64,000 bases of DNA from Saprospiraceae bacterium (GCA_016714785.1 JADKCC010000015.1:62001-126000), one strand, 5' to 3'; counted from the first letter of the stretch, positions 36,740 to 45,948 are shown. Notes: a model not told the origin generated them from the sequence alone. Numbers and translations are program-made.

Positions 36740-36764
36740 GCCATACAGTTATTAGCTGAATGGC
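36740..36764 (-). terminator. Terminator hairpin with T-tracts on both strands
   Basis: GCCATaCAG (36740-36748) pairs with CTGaATGGC (36756-36764); the stem is flanked by A8 on the left and T8 on the right, so it works in either direction. It ends the sigma/anti-sigma/Spy-like operon on the minus strand. Confidence 0.8.
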
Positions 36765-36815
36765 CTTTTTTTTGGTATGTTGAAGACTTTGTGTAAAGTG
36801 AAAATCCTATCTCAC

Positions 36816-37289
36816 CTACTCATTTCCCATCCCACCTTTTTTCTGTATTCTTCTCTCCTTCATATTGGAAATGACTTTTTCTTTAAATTCTTTTTCCAAT
36901 CCAAAAAGTAGGGCAATCTTTCGTGCAGGAATGGCCGTTTTGAGTTTTTGAACATACTTTTTCTGAATATCGATTTCTTTGCTTCGACCATCTAATTTTG
37001 CATAAATCAAATCTTCCGCTTCCTTATCCGTCATGTCTTTGGTTGGTTTTTTGTCATTGGCTGAACGCAATGTTTCTAGTTCTGATTGATAACTATTGAA
37101 AATAGGCCAAAATTTTTGCGATTCAGCTTCAGTTAGCTCTAGTTCAGACGTGATAAACGCTACTTTTTGTGCTTTAAATTTATCTTTCATCTTTTCTCGA
37201 CCTTGGCCACCTTGTCCAAATATAGACAAGCTGAAAATCATAAAAGCGAAGAGATAAAAATTTTTAAGTTTAAAATTAAATGTGTTCAT
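36816..37289 (-). CDS. Periplasmic Spy/LTXXQ-like helical protein of an ECF operon
   Basis: 157 residues. Signal peptide ending IFGQ (about residue 26). The mature part is highly charged and helical: LELTEAESQKFWPIFNSYQSELE resembles the LTxxQ repeat of Spy/CpxP-type proteins, followed by a Lys/Glu-rich coiled-coil region. Bacteroidota ECF operons often end with such a gene. In Spy and CpxP the role is chaperoning or sensing of misfolded envelope proteins; for this protein that is inference. It follows the anti-sigma gene by 37 bases and is ended by the hairpin at 36740-36764. Confidence 0.78.
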   Translation of the reverse strand: MNTFNFKLKNFYLFAFMIFSLSIFGQGGQGREKMKDKFKAQKVAFITSELELTEAESQKFWPIFNSYQSELETLRSANDKKPTKDMTDKEAEDLIYAKLDGRSKEIDIQKKYVQKLKTAIPARKIALLFGLEKEFKEKVISNMKERRIQKKGGMGNE

Positions 37290-37326
37290 GGATTAAAAAT
37301 TTTAATATTATTATAATAAAGTGTTT

Positions 37327-37878
37327 TCAAAAATCTATGGCTGATTCAAAAATGCTGGATGATTCATCAGTTTCAGATATGTCATTATAACTAAGTACAA
37401 ATAGATCGGACTCATCTACCAAATCATTGTCTATCAGCATATTGATGTCTAAATCATCCACGTTTTGATGAAGGTATTGGAAATATTCTATTTCATCGGC
37501 TTGTAAGTCAACAAAAGTATCTTGGTGGGTATCTGCATCCTTTTGGAATAGCTGATAGCTGATAAAAGCCAACATAAATACAACCGAAGCTGCTATAACA
37601 ATCCTAAAAAAAGGCTTTTTGAAGATTGGAATTACCTTGGTTCGTTGGTCAGTTACAATGTTTAGAATTTGATCTTCCACTGTTTCAAAATACCCTTCAG
37701 GTACATGGAGTTTAGTTTTGTCATGATTCAGAATATTTATTTGACTCATGATTTGGTCTTCCAGCTGATCAAAATACCCATCAGGTACATTATGATGTAT
37801 TGGCTTTTTGATTTTAGATAAAATTGGAGCGATGGTCTTCAATTCTTGATTTATATTATATTTTTCTGTTGCTGTCAT
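37327..37878 (-). CDS. Putative anti-sigma factor, single-pass membrane protein
   Basis: 183 residues. The N-terminal about 90 residues are cytoplasmic and contain a duplicated element: KKPIHHNVPDGYFDQLEDQIMSQI and KTKLHVPEGYFETVEDQILNIV (V-P-x-G-Y-F-x-x-x-E/D-x-Q-I). One membrane helix (FRIVIAASVVFMLAFISYQLF, about 90-110) leads to an acidic periplasmic tail. No zinc-binding ZAS motif (H-x3-C-x2-C) is visible, so it is not a classical ZAS anti-sigma factor. Its ATG overlaps the sigma gene stop by four bases, which strongly suggests it regulates that sigma factor. Confidence 0.8.
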   Translation of the reverse strand: MTATEKYNINQELKTIAPILSKIKKPIHHNVPDGYFDQLEDQIMSQINILNHDKTKLHVPEGYFETVEDQILNIVTDQRTKVIPIFKKPFFRIVIAASVVFMLAFISYQLFQKDADTHQDTFVDLQADEIEYFQYLHQNVDDLDINMLIDNDLVDESDLFVLSYNDISETDESSSIFESAIDF

Positions 37879-38417
37879 ATCTCAGATTTTAAATGTTCTT
37901 CTATTTTTTTTACGGCATGGTGGTAAGATGCTTTGAGTGCTCCCACAGATGTTTCGGTGACGATTGCCATATCTTGATAAGACATTTCATCATAATACCT
38001 CAAATTAAATACTAATTTCTGCTTGTCAGGCAAAAGGTTGATAGCTTCTGCAAGCCTATTTAAAACTTTCACATCATCGATATCATCAGAAGATCTCATA
38101 TAAAATACCGCTGACGTATCCAGAGTTTCATGTCTTTTATTTTTTTTGTTGGTTATGAAGTTTAAACATTCATTGGTGGCTATTCTATAAAGCCAAGTAT
38201 AAAGGGTTGATTGTTGCTGAAAACTGTTTAGATTTTTAAATACCTTCAAAAATGTATTCTGAAGTATATCATCAGCATCTTCATGGTCAATGACCATCCT
38301 TCTGACATGCCAATAAAGCTTCTCTTTATATTTACCTACAAGTAATCTATATCCTTTATTTTGATCAGAAGATCTTAATATAAGGTTTAATATTTCTGTG
38401 TCATCAGGATATATCAT
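37875..38417 (-). CDS. ECF RNA polymerase sigma factor (sigma-70 family)
   Basis: 180 residues with sigma region 2 (DADDILQNTFLKVFKNLNSF, then STLYTWLYRIATNECLNF, the -10 recognition helix) and region 4 (LPDKQKLVFNLRYYDEMSYQDMA followed by the helix-turn-helix TSVGALKASYHHAVKKI). No region 1.1 or 3, hence an extracytoplasmic-function sigma. It heads an operon with a membrane anti-sigma factor and a Spy-like protein, an arrangement suited to envelope-stress response. Whether it resembles SigP, the sigma that cooperates with PorX, cannot be told by eye. Confidence 0.93.
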   Translation of the reverse strand: MIYPDDTEILNLILRSSDQNKGYRLLVGKYKEKLYWHVRRMVIDHEDADDILQNTFLKVFKNLNSFQQQSTLYTWLYRIATNECLNFITNKKNKRHETLDTSAVFYMRSSDDIDDVKVLNRLAEAINLLPDKQKLVFNLRYYDEMSYQDMAIVTETSVGALKASYHHAVKKIEEHLKSEI

Positions 38418-38485
38418 TAATTGAACTATTTACTGCATAATAGACTGCAATTTTTGATATAAGTTTAATTAGGCATAAAAATATT

Positions 38486-38493
38486 CAAAAATA
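38486..38493 (-). promoter_or_regulatory. -7 box of the ECF sigma operon
   Basis: Minus-strand TATTTTTG, exact TAnnTTTG match, 68 bases upstream of ATG 38417. It lies within 20 bases of the divergent box at 38506, so the two promoters overlap. Confidence 0.35.
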
Positions 38494-38505
38494 AATTTTA
38501 GATTG

Positions 38506-38513
38506 TATCTTTG
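38506..38513 (+). promoter_or_regulatory. -7 box of the PAP2 lipoprotein gene
   Basis: TATCTTTG, exact TAnnTTTG match, 19 bases before ATG 38533. The TTG at 38503 sits upstream of this box and so would be outside the transcript. Confidence 0.5.
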
Positions 38514-38532
38514 CCTTACTAATATATTTCAA

Positions 38533-39858
38533 ATGTTTCGATTATTAACAGCGATCAGCATATTGGTTGTATTGTTTTCCTGTAAAAAGGAGAATAAGGA
38601 TTATGGGCTCATCGCCAATGATCCTACTATTTATCATGCATCTGTAAAAGCACTGACAGATGTAATCGTTCACGACATCTTTTCGCCACCTGTAGCAAGT
38701 AGAATATATGCGTATGCTAGTGTAGCTGGGTATGAAGGTGGGCGTAGGATAGACTCAACTTGTATTTCACTTGCTGGTCAGATAGATCATTTTGCTGAAG
38801 TACCAGCGCCAGAAGTTGGGACAGCGTATTGTTGGCCCATGGTTTCTACATTGGCATTTTTAAATACTGGAAAGGTGTTGATTTTTTCTGAGGATAGTTT
38901 ACAAAATGCCATTAATAGGGCCTTAGATTTTTATCAAAAGACAGGAATGCCAAATGATATATTTGAGCGATCAAAATCTTATGCTAAGGTCGTATCAGAT
39001 CACATTATAGCATGGTCTGCAAAAGATAATTATAAGCAGTCGAGGTCTTATCCAAAATATAGTCTGCAGAAGGACCCAGCCACTTGGCAACCTACGCCGC
39101 CTGGGTATATGGATGGTATAGAGCCTTCATGGAACAAAATAAGAACAATGGTCATGGATTCTGCTTCACAGTTTAAACCTGAGCCACCTAATGTTTATAA
39201 TGTCAAAGACAAAAATAGCCCTTTTTATAAGGATATGATGGAAACTTACTTGGCTGTAAAAAATGCAGATAAAGAGCAGACAGAAATTGCTAATTTTTGG
39301 GATTGTAATCCTTACAAACTAAATGTCACAGGTCATGTCATGCATGCAACAAAAAAAATAACTCCAGGTGGTCATTGGATCAATATTGTCGCTGTGGCTG
39401 GCAAAAAAGCTAATGCAGATTTCATCAAAACCATTCAATCTTATGCATTGGTTTCCATAGCATTGTATGATGCTTTCATCAGTTGTTGGGACGAAAAGTA
39501 TAGAAGCAATCTTGTGAGGCCTGAGACTGTTATTAATGAAAATATAGATCCTGAATGGTTGCCAATGTTGCAGACTCCACCGTTTCCAGAATACACAAGT
39601 GGACATTCAGTAGCATCTTCATCGGCAGCTGTTATAATGACTAAACTTTATGGAGATAATTTTGCTTATGATGATGACACAGAAGTGGAATATGGATTGC
39701 CGGTTCGTTCGTTTAAATCTTTTTATGCCGCTGGTGATGAAGCATCGATATCTAGGTTGTATGGTGGGATACATTATCGACCAGCGATAGAAAATGGTGT
39801 AAGGCAAGGTAAAGCTATAGGTGAGTTGGTAGTAAATGCGATTAAGTGTAAAAAATAG
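38533..39858 (+). CDS. PAP2 / vanadium-haloperoxidase-like lipoprotein
   Basis: 441 residues from ATG 38533. Lipobox VVLFSC (C16) makes it a lipoprotein. The C-terminal half holds the three PAP2 phosphatase motifs: KYRSNLVRPE (motif 1), PEYTSGHSVASSSAA (motif 2, SGH) and SRLYGGIHYRPAIENG (motif 3, R-x5-H). The overall length and sequence context correspond to the vanadium-dependent haloperoxidase-like branch, many members of which are phosphatases rather than haloperoxidases; activity cannot be assigned. The longest frame begins at TTG 38503, upstream of the -7 box, so it is rejected as start. Monocistronic, divergent from the ECF operon. Confidence 0.9.
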   Translation: MFRLLTAISILVVLFSCKKENKDYGLIANDPTIYHASVKALTDVIVHDIFSPPVASRIYAYASVAGYEGGRRIDSTCISLAGQIDHFAEVPAPEVGTAYCWPMVSTLAFLNTGKVLIFSEDSLQNAINRALDFYQKTGMPNDIFERSKSYAKVVSDHIIAWSAKDNYKQSRSYPKYSLQKDPATWQPTPPGYMDGIEPSWNKIRTMVMDSASQFKPEPPNVYNVKDKNSPFYKDMMETYLAVKNADKEQTEIANFWDCNPYKLNVTGHVMHATKKITPGGHWINIVAVAGKKANADFIKTIQSYALVSIALYDAFISCWDEKYRSNLVRPETVINENIDPEWLPMLQTPPFPEYTSGHSVASSSAAVIMTKLYGDNFAYDDDTEVEYGLPVRSFKSFYAAGDEASISRLYGGIHYRPAIENGVRQGKAIGELVVNAIKCKK

Positions 39859-39898
39859 ATTTGAATAGAAAAAAAATAAGTTTATAAAAGAAATAGCT

Positions 39899-39906
39899 TA
39901 ATTTTG
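39899..39906 (+). promoter_or_regulatory. -7 box of the Uma2-family gene
   Basis: TAATTTTG, exact TAnnTTTG match, 20 bases before ATG 39927. Confidence 0.4.
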
Positions 39907-39926
39907 TATCAATAAACGATTGTTTT

Positions 39927-40583
39927 ATGGGATATTCTCCAATATTGAGACCTATCGTCAAGTCACCTCGCCTTCATCAATTGATCGAAGAGCTGACTGA
40001 TATTTGGGAAAAGGAACAAAAAAGACGTTTGGAATTTTATGATTGGGTAACGCCTGAGATCAAAGCTGAATTTATTGATGGGGAAATCATAGTACATTCT
40101 CCTGTCAGAAGCTTGCATAATCAGGTTTTGTTAAACATAAACAATCTAATATTTAATTTTGTAAACATTTCTAATTTAGGCTATGTAGGGTACGAAAAAG
40201 TGATGGTGAGATTGCATAGAAATGATTTTGAGCCTGATTTAGTATTTTTCAAAAAGGAAAAATCAATGTACTTTGATAAGGAATTAACTATTTTCCCTGT
40301 TCCTGACTTCGTAGTGGAAATATTATCTGTAAGTACGGAAGAAAGAGATAAAGGTATTAAGCTAGAAGATTATGAGTACAACGGAGTATTGGAATATTGG
40401 ATAGTAGATGCAGATGTCAATGAAATACACCAGAATATATTAGTAGGTAGCAAATATGTTAAAAAGACACTACAAGCAGGGGAATCCATCACTAGCCATG
40501 CGATAGACGGTTTTACATGTAAGGTGGATGCTTTTTTTGACCAAACAGAGAATATTAAAGCTTTGTCAGAACTTGTAAAATAA
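39927..40583 (+). CDS. Uma2-family (DUF820) PD-(D/E)XK endonuclease-like protein
   Basis: 218 residues. Core of the Uma2 restriction-endonuclease-like fold: FIDGEIIVHSPVRSLHN (about 50-66), FEPDLVFFKKEKS with catalytic-type Asp, VPDFVVEILSVSTEERDKG with the E-x-hydrophobic element, and LEDYEYNGVLEYWIVDADVNEI. These give the D...E-x-K-like metal site of the family, whose biological role is largely unknown. Cytoplasmic. No transposon ends or neighbours suggest mobility. Convergent with the glycosyltransferase gene downstream. Confidence 0.9.
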   Translation: MGYSPILRPIVKSPRLHQLIEELTDIWEKEQKRRLEFYDWVTPEIKAEFIDGEIIVHSPVRSLHNQVLLNINNLIFNFVNISNLGYVGYEKVMVRLHRNDFEPDLVFFKKEKSMYFDKELTIFPVPDFVVEILSVSTEERDKGIKLEDYEYNGVLEYWIVDADVNEIHQNILVGSKYVKKTLQAGESITSHAIDGFTCKVDAFFDQTENIKALSELVK

Positions 40584-40658
40584 TTCAAAGTTTTCATTTT
40601 TATTAATATTGGAAATTTAATTGATGAAATTTAAAGCTAACAGAATCACACAATTAAG

Positions 40659-41756
40659 TTACCAACCAGATTTCCTAAACCATCCTAATATCGGTAAAAT
40701 GGTGTAATAAATATTCATCGTTATATCTAAAAAAGGGAAATACCACTTGATATCTTTTCCATCGAGAAGATTAAAACTATCATTATGTAAAAACATCTGA
40801 ATGATCCATTTTGTGGAAAGAATTAACAAAACGAATGTTAATGTCCAATATTCAAATATAGAACCAACAACTAATATGAAATAAAAAGATATCTGACTTA
40901 ATGCAAACAACGTCAACAAGAATTTATGATGAAACGTATAATGGTAAGAGGTAGATATATGCCTTGTTTTTTGTAGTAAATAAGATATTAAAGTACCTTT
41001 TGCTTCTGAATAAACGAAACTTTCTTTGTCTATATTTACGACTGTGTTGTTATGGGTAGCCGCTTTTGATACCAATAAGTCATCATCTCCTGATGCAATA
41101 TGTAAGTGGTCAGCAAAGCCTCCTGCACGCACAAAAGTGGATTTACGGTACATTAGGTTTCTTCCTACACCCATATAAGGTATTCCTGTTGCTGCATAGG
41201 TTATATATTGAGTGGCAGTAATTATGGTCTCGTAGCGAGCGAATGCATTTATACATCCTCGTTTTTTAATCATGGGTCCATATCCTAATACTATTTCGGT
41301 GTTAGCTCTATCAATTAGGCTAGCGGACATTGACTTTATCCATTGTTTACTTGCAGGGATACAATCAGCATCGGTAAATAATAATACATCGTATTTAGCG
41401 CTTAAAATAGCTTCGGTTAGTGCAGTTTTTTTTCCAGCTATATCTACTGATGCCTTCAAGGATACCAGTTTGATATCTGATATTTCCGAGAGTATATCAA
41501 AGGAAGAATCTGAGCTAAAATCGTCTATAGCAACCACTTCAAATTCAGGATAATCTTGATCCAAAATAGCATTAATGGTGTTTTTAAGCTGATTTTCTGC
41601 GTTTTTATAAGCAACAATCACACTTATTGGTGGCATGATAGCTTGGGATATGGTTTTATTTTTTATAATTCTCCTCAGTCCAATATTAAAGAATGACCAA
41701 TATAGGAATATGATCAATACGAGTAATAAAAGTATTAAGAAAAATAAATAAATCAT
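40659..41756 (-). CDS. Membrane-anchored family 2 glycosyltransferase
   Basis: 365 residues from ATG 41756. An N-terminal membrane helix, then a GT-A domain: ISVIVAYKNAENQLKNTI, EVVAIDDFSSDSS with the nucleotide-binding Asp, LLFTDADCIPASKQW carrying the D-x-D metal motif, and an acceptor-site block ASGDDDLLVSKAA. Two or three C-terminal membrane helices follow. It transfers a sugar from a nucleotide donor to an unknown membrane acceptor. The longest frame begins with TTG 41765 inside a -7 box (41763-41770); the ATG nine bases on is used, implying a leaderless or very short-leader mRNA. Confidence 0.9.
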   Translation of the reverse strand: MIYLFFLILLLLVLIIFLYWSFFNIGLRRIIKNKTISQAIMPPISVIVAYKNAENQLKNTINAILDQDYPEFEVVAIDDFSSDSSFDILSEISDIKLVSLKASVDIAGKKTALTEAILSAKYDVLLFTDADCIPASKQWIKSMSASLIDRANTEIVLGYGPMIKKRGCINAFARYETIITATQYITYAATGIPYMGVGRNLMYRKSTFVRAGGFADHLHIASGDDDLLVSKAATHNNTVVNIDKESFVYSEAKGTLISYLLQKTRHISTSYHYTFHHKFLLTLFALSQISFYFILVVGSIFEYWTLTFVLLILSTKWIIQMFLHNDSFNLLDGKDIKWYFPFLDITMNIYYTILPILGWFRKSGW

Positions 41757-41762
41757 AATTAG

Positions 41763-41770
41763 CAAAGATA
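41763..41770 (-). promoter_or_regulatory. -7 box of the glycosyltransferase gene
   Basis: Minus-strand TATCTTTG, exact match, ending six bases before ATG 41756. Confidence 0.4.
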
Positions 41771-41804
41771 GTAGTAATATAGCTAAATTACCTTAGTTAA
41801 ATAA

Positions 41805-41838
41805 AAAACCTTCTGCCAGATATTTGACAGAAGGTTTT
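41805..41838 (-). terminator. Terminator of the first Omp28-like gene
   Basis: AAAACCTTCTG (41805-41815) pairs with CAGAAGGTTTT (41828-41838); on the minus strand it is followed by TTATTT. The same stem core recurs at 44004-44039. Confidence 0.85.
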
Positions 41839-41867
41839 ATTATGTAAAAAACTTAATTTCTAATCAG

Positions 41868-43757
41868 TTATTCTACAATCAATTTTTGTGATGTTACTTT
41901 TCCATTCACTACTATTTGTACATGGTACAAGCCTGAAGCAAAGTTATTGGTAACAACAGGCAATACTTGGATTCCCGATAGTTTTCCATATTCCTTAGAA
42001 GCCACGGACTGACCTAAGTTATTTTGAATGTTTACACTAACTTCTGATAAAGTGTTTAAATTCAAATTAATGAATGACGCATCAGATGTTGGGTTAGGGT
42101 AGATACTTACATGATCCAATTCATCAATGTCTTTTACATTTACTGCAAAAGACTCAGTTTTCGCACCATTTATAATTTCTCCAGTTTTATTGTTTACTAC
42201 AAAAAGTACAGAGTGTAGATTATCAATTTTTTGAGCAGAAGGTGCTGTGTAATCAACAGAAAACAAAAATACATCTCCCTCATTTACTTTTGCTGGAATG
42301 ACATCATTCTTACCATTAAATCCAAAAGGTATAGCTCTTGCTACTTCATTATATACCATCTGAGCAGCAGGGACAGGATTTGGAAGGCTTTCATATCCAC
42401 CCATTGGGCCAGCAGCACCATCAGCATAGTTGTTAGCTTGTCTGTATCCTGTAGTAGTACCTTTTACTCCATCTTCTACTACCACGACTACTATTCCAAA
42501 ATCTGCATCTGTAACATTGGTGAAAAACTCAACATCTCCTTCTATAGTGATTTTTCTGCCTACTTTCGATTGTCTTACATTAAGCTCAACTGGAGCTGAT
42601 TCTCTACTGGTAACTTCAGCCAAATAATCGGGCAATTGGTCGGGGTCTATGATTGATTGTCTATTTACAACTACTGAAGGATATCCTGGGAAACCATCTA
42701 ATTGGCCCAGAGCACTATCATAAGCAGTAACAACCATAGGATCTGTAGAACCATTATGAACTGCAATACCTATAAAATCATCAGGATGATCTTTTTTCAT
42801 TTTTTCCATAAAAACTGCACCTCTTGGGCACCAAGGGCACCATGTTCCTGTTCCTTCTTCTGCTACTAATTTTTTATTGATCAATTTTGATACACCACTT
42901 ATGGAAGTACTACCAGTATTATTTGATGCATCTAAGTCAGTGCCATTGTTAACTGAAACAACTTTTACAGTAATATTTTTGGTGCTATTGGTAGTAACTT
43001 TATAAGAATAAACACCTTCATAAGTTTCGCCATAAGCTAAATTAAGTGATTCAATTTTTTCAATTTTTGAACTTGTGCCATCATTAAATTCTAATTCAAT
43101 GGAAGTAATTTTGTTGAAACCACTATTCGCAAATTGATAAAATACATCGGCATTGCTGCCGTTAAGTGCATAACTAGTACTGGCTACAGCATTTATTTTA
43201 GCATCTCTATCTTGAAGTTTTTGAACTACTATATCATCCAAAAGCAACAAAAATTGGTCATTTGAATTATCATTGAATGCAATTCTAATATCTTTTCCTG
43301 CATACTTATCTAAAAATACTGATCTTGATGTTAATTGAGGATTTTCTCCATTTATGGAAAAAATTACATCTTTAAAATCTGAAATTTTATCGCCACCTGT
43401 TGGAGATACCATTACTCGGTACCCGTTCGGAAAATCAGCATCGATGGCTTGTGCATTCCATGTTATTACGGTTTTAGCATCAACACCACTTAATAATGGA
43501 GTAATCAACCAGTCATCTGCTTTTCCTACTGGTTCGTACCAAGAATTGTTAATAGCTGCTGGATTGCCTGGTGATCTTGCATCCGTTACAAACCATGATT
43601 CAGCATAGGCTGCAACATTGGCTGCTGGTGCTTTCTTATCGTTGTCTATGGTGATCATATCTTCTTTACCATTTGTGAAATCTTGTTGGTAAAGTACTTG
43701 ACTGTTTGCACTATGAATGATAAGTAATAATGTAAATAAAAGTAAAAATTGTTTCAT
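41868..43757 (-). CDS. Omp28-like T9SS protein with choice-of-anchor J and thioredoxin-like CPWC motif (paralogue 1)
   Basis: 629 residues. Signal peptide to about residue 19. Residues 20-180 form a choice-of-anchor J/MAM-like jelly roll (QDFTNGKEDMITIDNDK to LLLLDDIVVQ). A CARDB-like segment follows, then a thioredoxin-like domain with C307-P-W-C310 (GTGTWCPWCPRG) belonging to the Omp28-related family, and a type A T9SS sorting domain from VSIYPNPTSD to the end. So the CPWC pair is exported to the cell surface or medium, an unusual place for a disulfide-active motif; activity is unproven. It is closely similar to the next gene over its whole length. Confidence 0.9.
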   Translation of the reverse strand: MKQFLLLFTLLLIIHSANSQVLYQQDFTNGKEDMITIDNDKKAPAANVAAYAESWFVTDARSPGNPAAINNSWYEPVGKADDWLITPLLSGVDAKTVITWNAQAIDADFPNGYRVMVSPTGGDKISDFKDVIFSINGENPQLTSRSVFLDKYAGKDIRIAFNDNSNDQFLLLLDDIVVQKLQDRDAKINAVASTSYALNGSNADVFYQFANSGFNKITSIELEFNDGTSSKIEKIESLNLAYGETYEGVYSYKVTTNSTKNITVKVVSVNNGTDLDASNNTGSTSISGVSKLINKKLVAEEGTGTWCPWCPRGAVFMEKMKKDHPDDFIGIAVHNGSTDPMVVTAYDSALGQLDGFPGYPSVVVNRQSIIDPDQLPDYLAEVTSRESAPVELNVRQSKVGRKITIEGDVEFFTNVTDADFGIVVVVVEDGVKGTTTGYRQANNYADGAAGPMGGYESLPNPVPAAQMVYNEVARAIPFGFNGKNDVIPAKVNEGDVFLFSVDYTAPSAQKIDNLHSVLFVVNNKTGEIINGAKTESFAVNVKDIDELDHVSIYPNPTSDASFINLNLNTLSEVSVNIQNNLGQSVASKEYGKLSGIQVLPVVTNNFASGLYHVQIVVNGKVTSQKLIVE

Positions 43758-43801
43758 GCAATAAAGGATTTGAATTGTTATTAAGGAAATTAAATAATCG
43801 T

Positions 43802-43809
43802 CAAAAGTA
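43802..43809 (-). promoter_or_regulatory. -7 box of Omp28-like paralogue 1
   Basis: Minus-strand TACTTTTG, exact TAnnTTTG match, 44 bases upstream of ATG 43757. Confidence 0.4.
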
Positions 43810-44003
43810 CCTTAAATAAAGAAATTGAGAAAGAATTTTATAAAAAATGTCGTCTCACGGACAATATTTGCATGAAATATCACTAATTTGCCTTTTCGGG
43901 AAGTATTTTCATTTAAAAAAAATGTTAAGCTCTCAGGAATTGAGTATAAAGCACATTGATAAATATATTAAAAATCCATAAATATGGCTTTAGTAAAAAT
44001 AAA

Positions 44004-44039
44004 AAACCTTCTGCCAGAAATGTAGATGGCAGAAGGTTT
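44004..44039 (-). terminator. Terminator of the second Omp28-like gene
   Basis: Perfect 13-base stem AAACCTTCTGCCA (44004-44016) / TGGCAGAAGGTTT (44027-44039), followed on the minus strand by TTTATTTTT. Nearly the same sequence as the terminator at 41805-41838. Confidence 0.88.
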
Positions 44040-44064
44040 CGATATTTAAATTTTTATAAAATTT

Positions 44065-45948
44065 TTATTCTACCACTAGTTTCTGGGTCGTCAATTTCCC
44101 ATTTACCGTAATCTGTACATAATATATGCCAGATATATAATGATCGGTAAGCACTGGCAATAGTTGTAATCCAGTAAGTTTGCCATAGTCTTTTGATGTA
44201 ATCAATTGCCCGATATTGTTGTGGATTTTTACACTTACTTCTGCTAAAGTATTCAGATTTAGATTGATGTATGATGTATTGGATGTTGGATTTGGGTATA
44301 TACTTACATGATCCAATTCTTTGATGTCCTCCACATTGACTGCAAATGATTGGGTCTTGGCACCATTGATAATTTGTCCTGTTTTATTGTCTATTACAAA
44401 AGCAACAGTATGTATATTGTCAAGCTTTTCTGTAGCTGGTGAAGAATAATCAACAGAAAATGAGAATACATCACCTTCATTTATGGATGATGGTATAATA
44501 CCTGATTTCCCTTTAAAGCCAAAGGGTAAAGCCCTTCCTACTTCATTATAAATCATTTTGGTTGCAGGTACTGGATTTGGAAGGCTTTCATAACCTCCCA
44601 TTGGGCCAGATTGTCCACCTGCATAGGCATTTGCTTGGTTATATCCTGATTCTGTACCTGTAATGCCGTCTTCTACTATAGCGACTACTACATTAAAATC
44701 TGCATTTGGTAAAGTTGTGTAGAATACAATATCGCCATTGATCGTAATTTTTCGATTTGCTTTAGTTTGTCTGATGTTTATTTCAAATGGGGCTACTTCT
44801 CTACTTGTGAAGTCAACCATATATTTAGGCATATCTTCAGGGTCAATAATTTGTTGTCTATTAACTGCCACAGATGGATAACCACTAAATCTTGGCAATG
44901 TTTTCATACCATTATCATAGATAGGTACGGCCATTGGGTCATTATTGTGTACGGCAATACCAATAAAATTATCAGGATTGTCTTTTTTCATCTTCTCCAT
45001 GAATACTGTACCTCTTGTGCACCAAGGACACCAAGTTCCTGTAGCTTCTTCGGCTACTAATTTTTTATTGATTTTTTTAGAAACTCCTTGGAAGTAACCT
45101 ATTGCTACATCATTTGTTGGGTTTGGGTCGGCAACATCATTTATTGAAATGATTTTTGCTGTAACATTGATTTTTGATGCACTTGCAACATTAAAGGATA
45201 CTAAACCTTGGTATGTATCACCATAAGAAATGAAAGCACCATTCACTTTTTCCTGTTTTGTATTAACTCCATCGCTTACTTCTACTTCAAAATTGGAAAT
45301 TTCATTGTAACCAATATTTTTTACTTCATAAAATATGTTTGTCTCTGTATTGATAAGAGCATATTGATCCGTGATAACATTTTTCATCTCTGCATCAAGG
45401 TCAGGAATCGTTGTCAATAATATATTGTCCAATAGTAAGAGATGTTTATTATTAGAATTATCACGGAATGCTATTCTTATATCTTTTCCTACATAATCTT
45501 CTAAGATTACAGACCGAGTTGTTAATGTTGGATTTTCTTTATCTATGACGAGTATTAGATCTGTAAAATCCGATATTTTTTCACCACCGGTTGGAGAAAC
45601 TATCACTTCATAGCCATTTGGAAAATTTTTGTTTAAAGCTTGTGCAGTCCAACTTAATCCCATTTTTTGATTGACACCTTTTATAATTGGTGTAATCAAC
45701 CAATCATCAGCTTTGCCTACAGGAGTATAAAATGAATTATTGATAGCTGCAGGATCACCAGCTGAGCGGGAGTCAGTCACGACCCATGCTCCTGCAAATT
45801 CTAAAACGTCGGAATGTGGTGCTCTTTTGTCGTTATCAATAATGATCATGTCTCCTTTTCCATTACTAAAATCTTGGTGATAAATTATTTGCCCAAATGT
45901 ATAATTGATGAAAAGCGAAATTGTGAATATGGATAATAAATGTTTCAT
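44065..45948 (-). CDS. Omp28-like T9SS protein with CPWC motif (paralogue 2)
   Basis: 627 residues with the same domain order as the downstream gene: signal peptide, choice-of-anchor J (QDFSNGKGDMIIIDNDK), CARDB-like region, Omp28/thioredoxin-like domain with ATGTWCPWCTRGTVF, then a type A sorting domain (VSIYPNPTSNTSYINLN). The two proteins are alike throughout and end identically in style (KLVVE / KLIVE), so they arose by tandem duplication. They are not one operon: each has its own terminator, and -7 boxes precede both. The CPWC-flanking residues differ (PRG versus TRG), which may affect redox potential. Function unknown. Confidence 0.9.
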   Translation of the reverse strand: MKHLLSIFTISLFINYTFGQIIYHQDFSNGKGDMIIIDNDKRAPHSDVLEFAGAWVVTDSRSAGDPAAINNSFYTPVGKADDWLITPIIKGVNQKMGLSWTAQALNKNFPNGYEVIVSPTGGEKISDFTDLILVIDKENPTLTTRSVILEDYVGKDIRIAFRDNSNNKHLLLLDNILLTTIPDLDAEMKNVITDQYALINTETNIFYEVKNIGYNEISNFEVEVSDGVNTKQEKVNGAFISYGDTYQGLVSFNVASASKINVTAKIISINDVADPNPTNDVAIGYFQGVSKKINKKLVAEEATGTWCPWCTRGTVFMEKMKKDNPDNFIGIAVHNNDPMAVPIYDNGMKTLPRFSGYPSVAVNRQQIIDPEDMPKYMVDFTSREVAPFEINIRQTKANRKITINGDIVFYTTLPNADFNVVVAIVEDGITGTESGYNQANAYAGGQSGPMGGYESLPNPVPATKMIYNEVGRALPFGFKGKSGIIPSSINEGDVFSFSVDYSSPATEKLDNIHTVAFVIDNKTGQIINGAKTQSFAVNVEDIKELDHVSIYPNPTSNTSYINLNLNTLAEVSVKIHNNIGQLITSKDYGKLTGLQLLPVLTDHYISGIYYVQITVNGKLTTQKLVVE

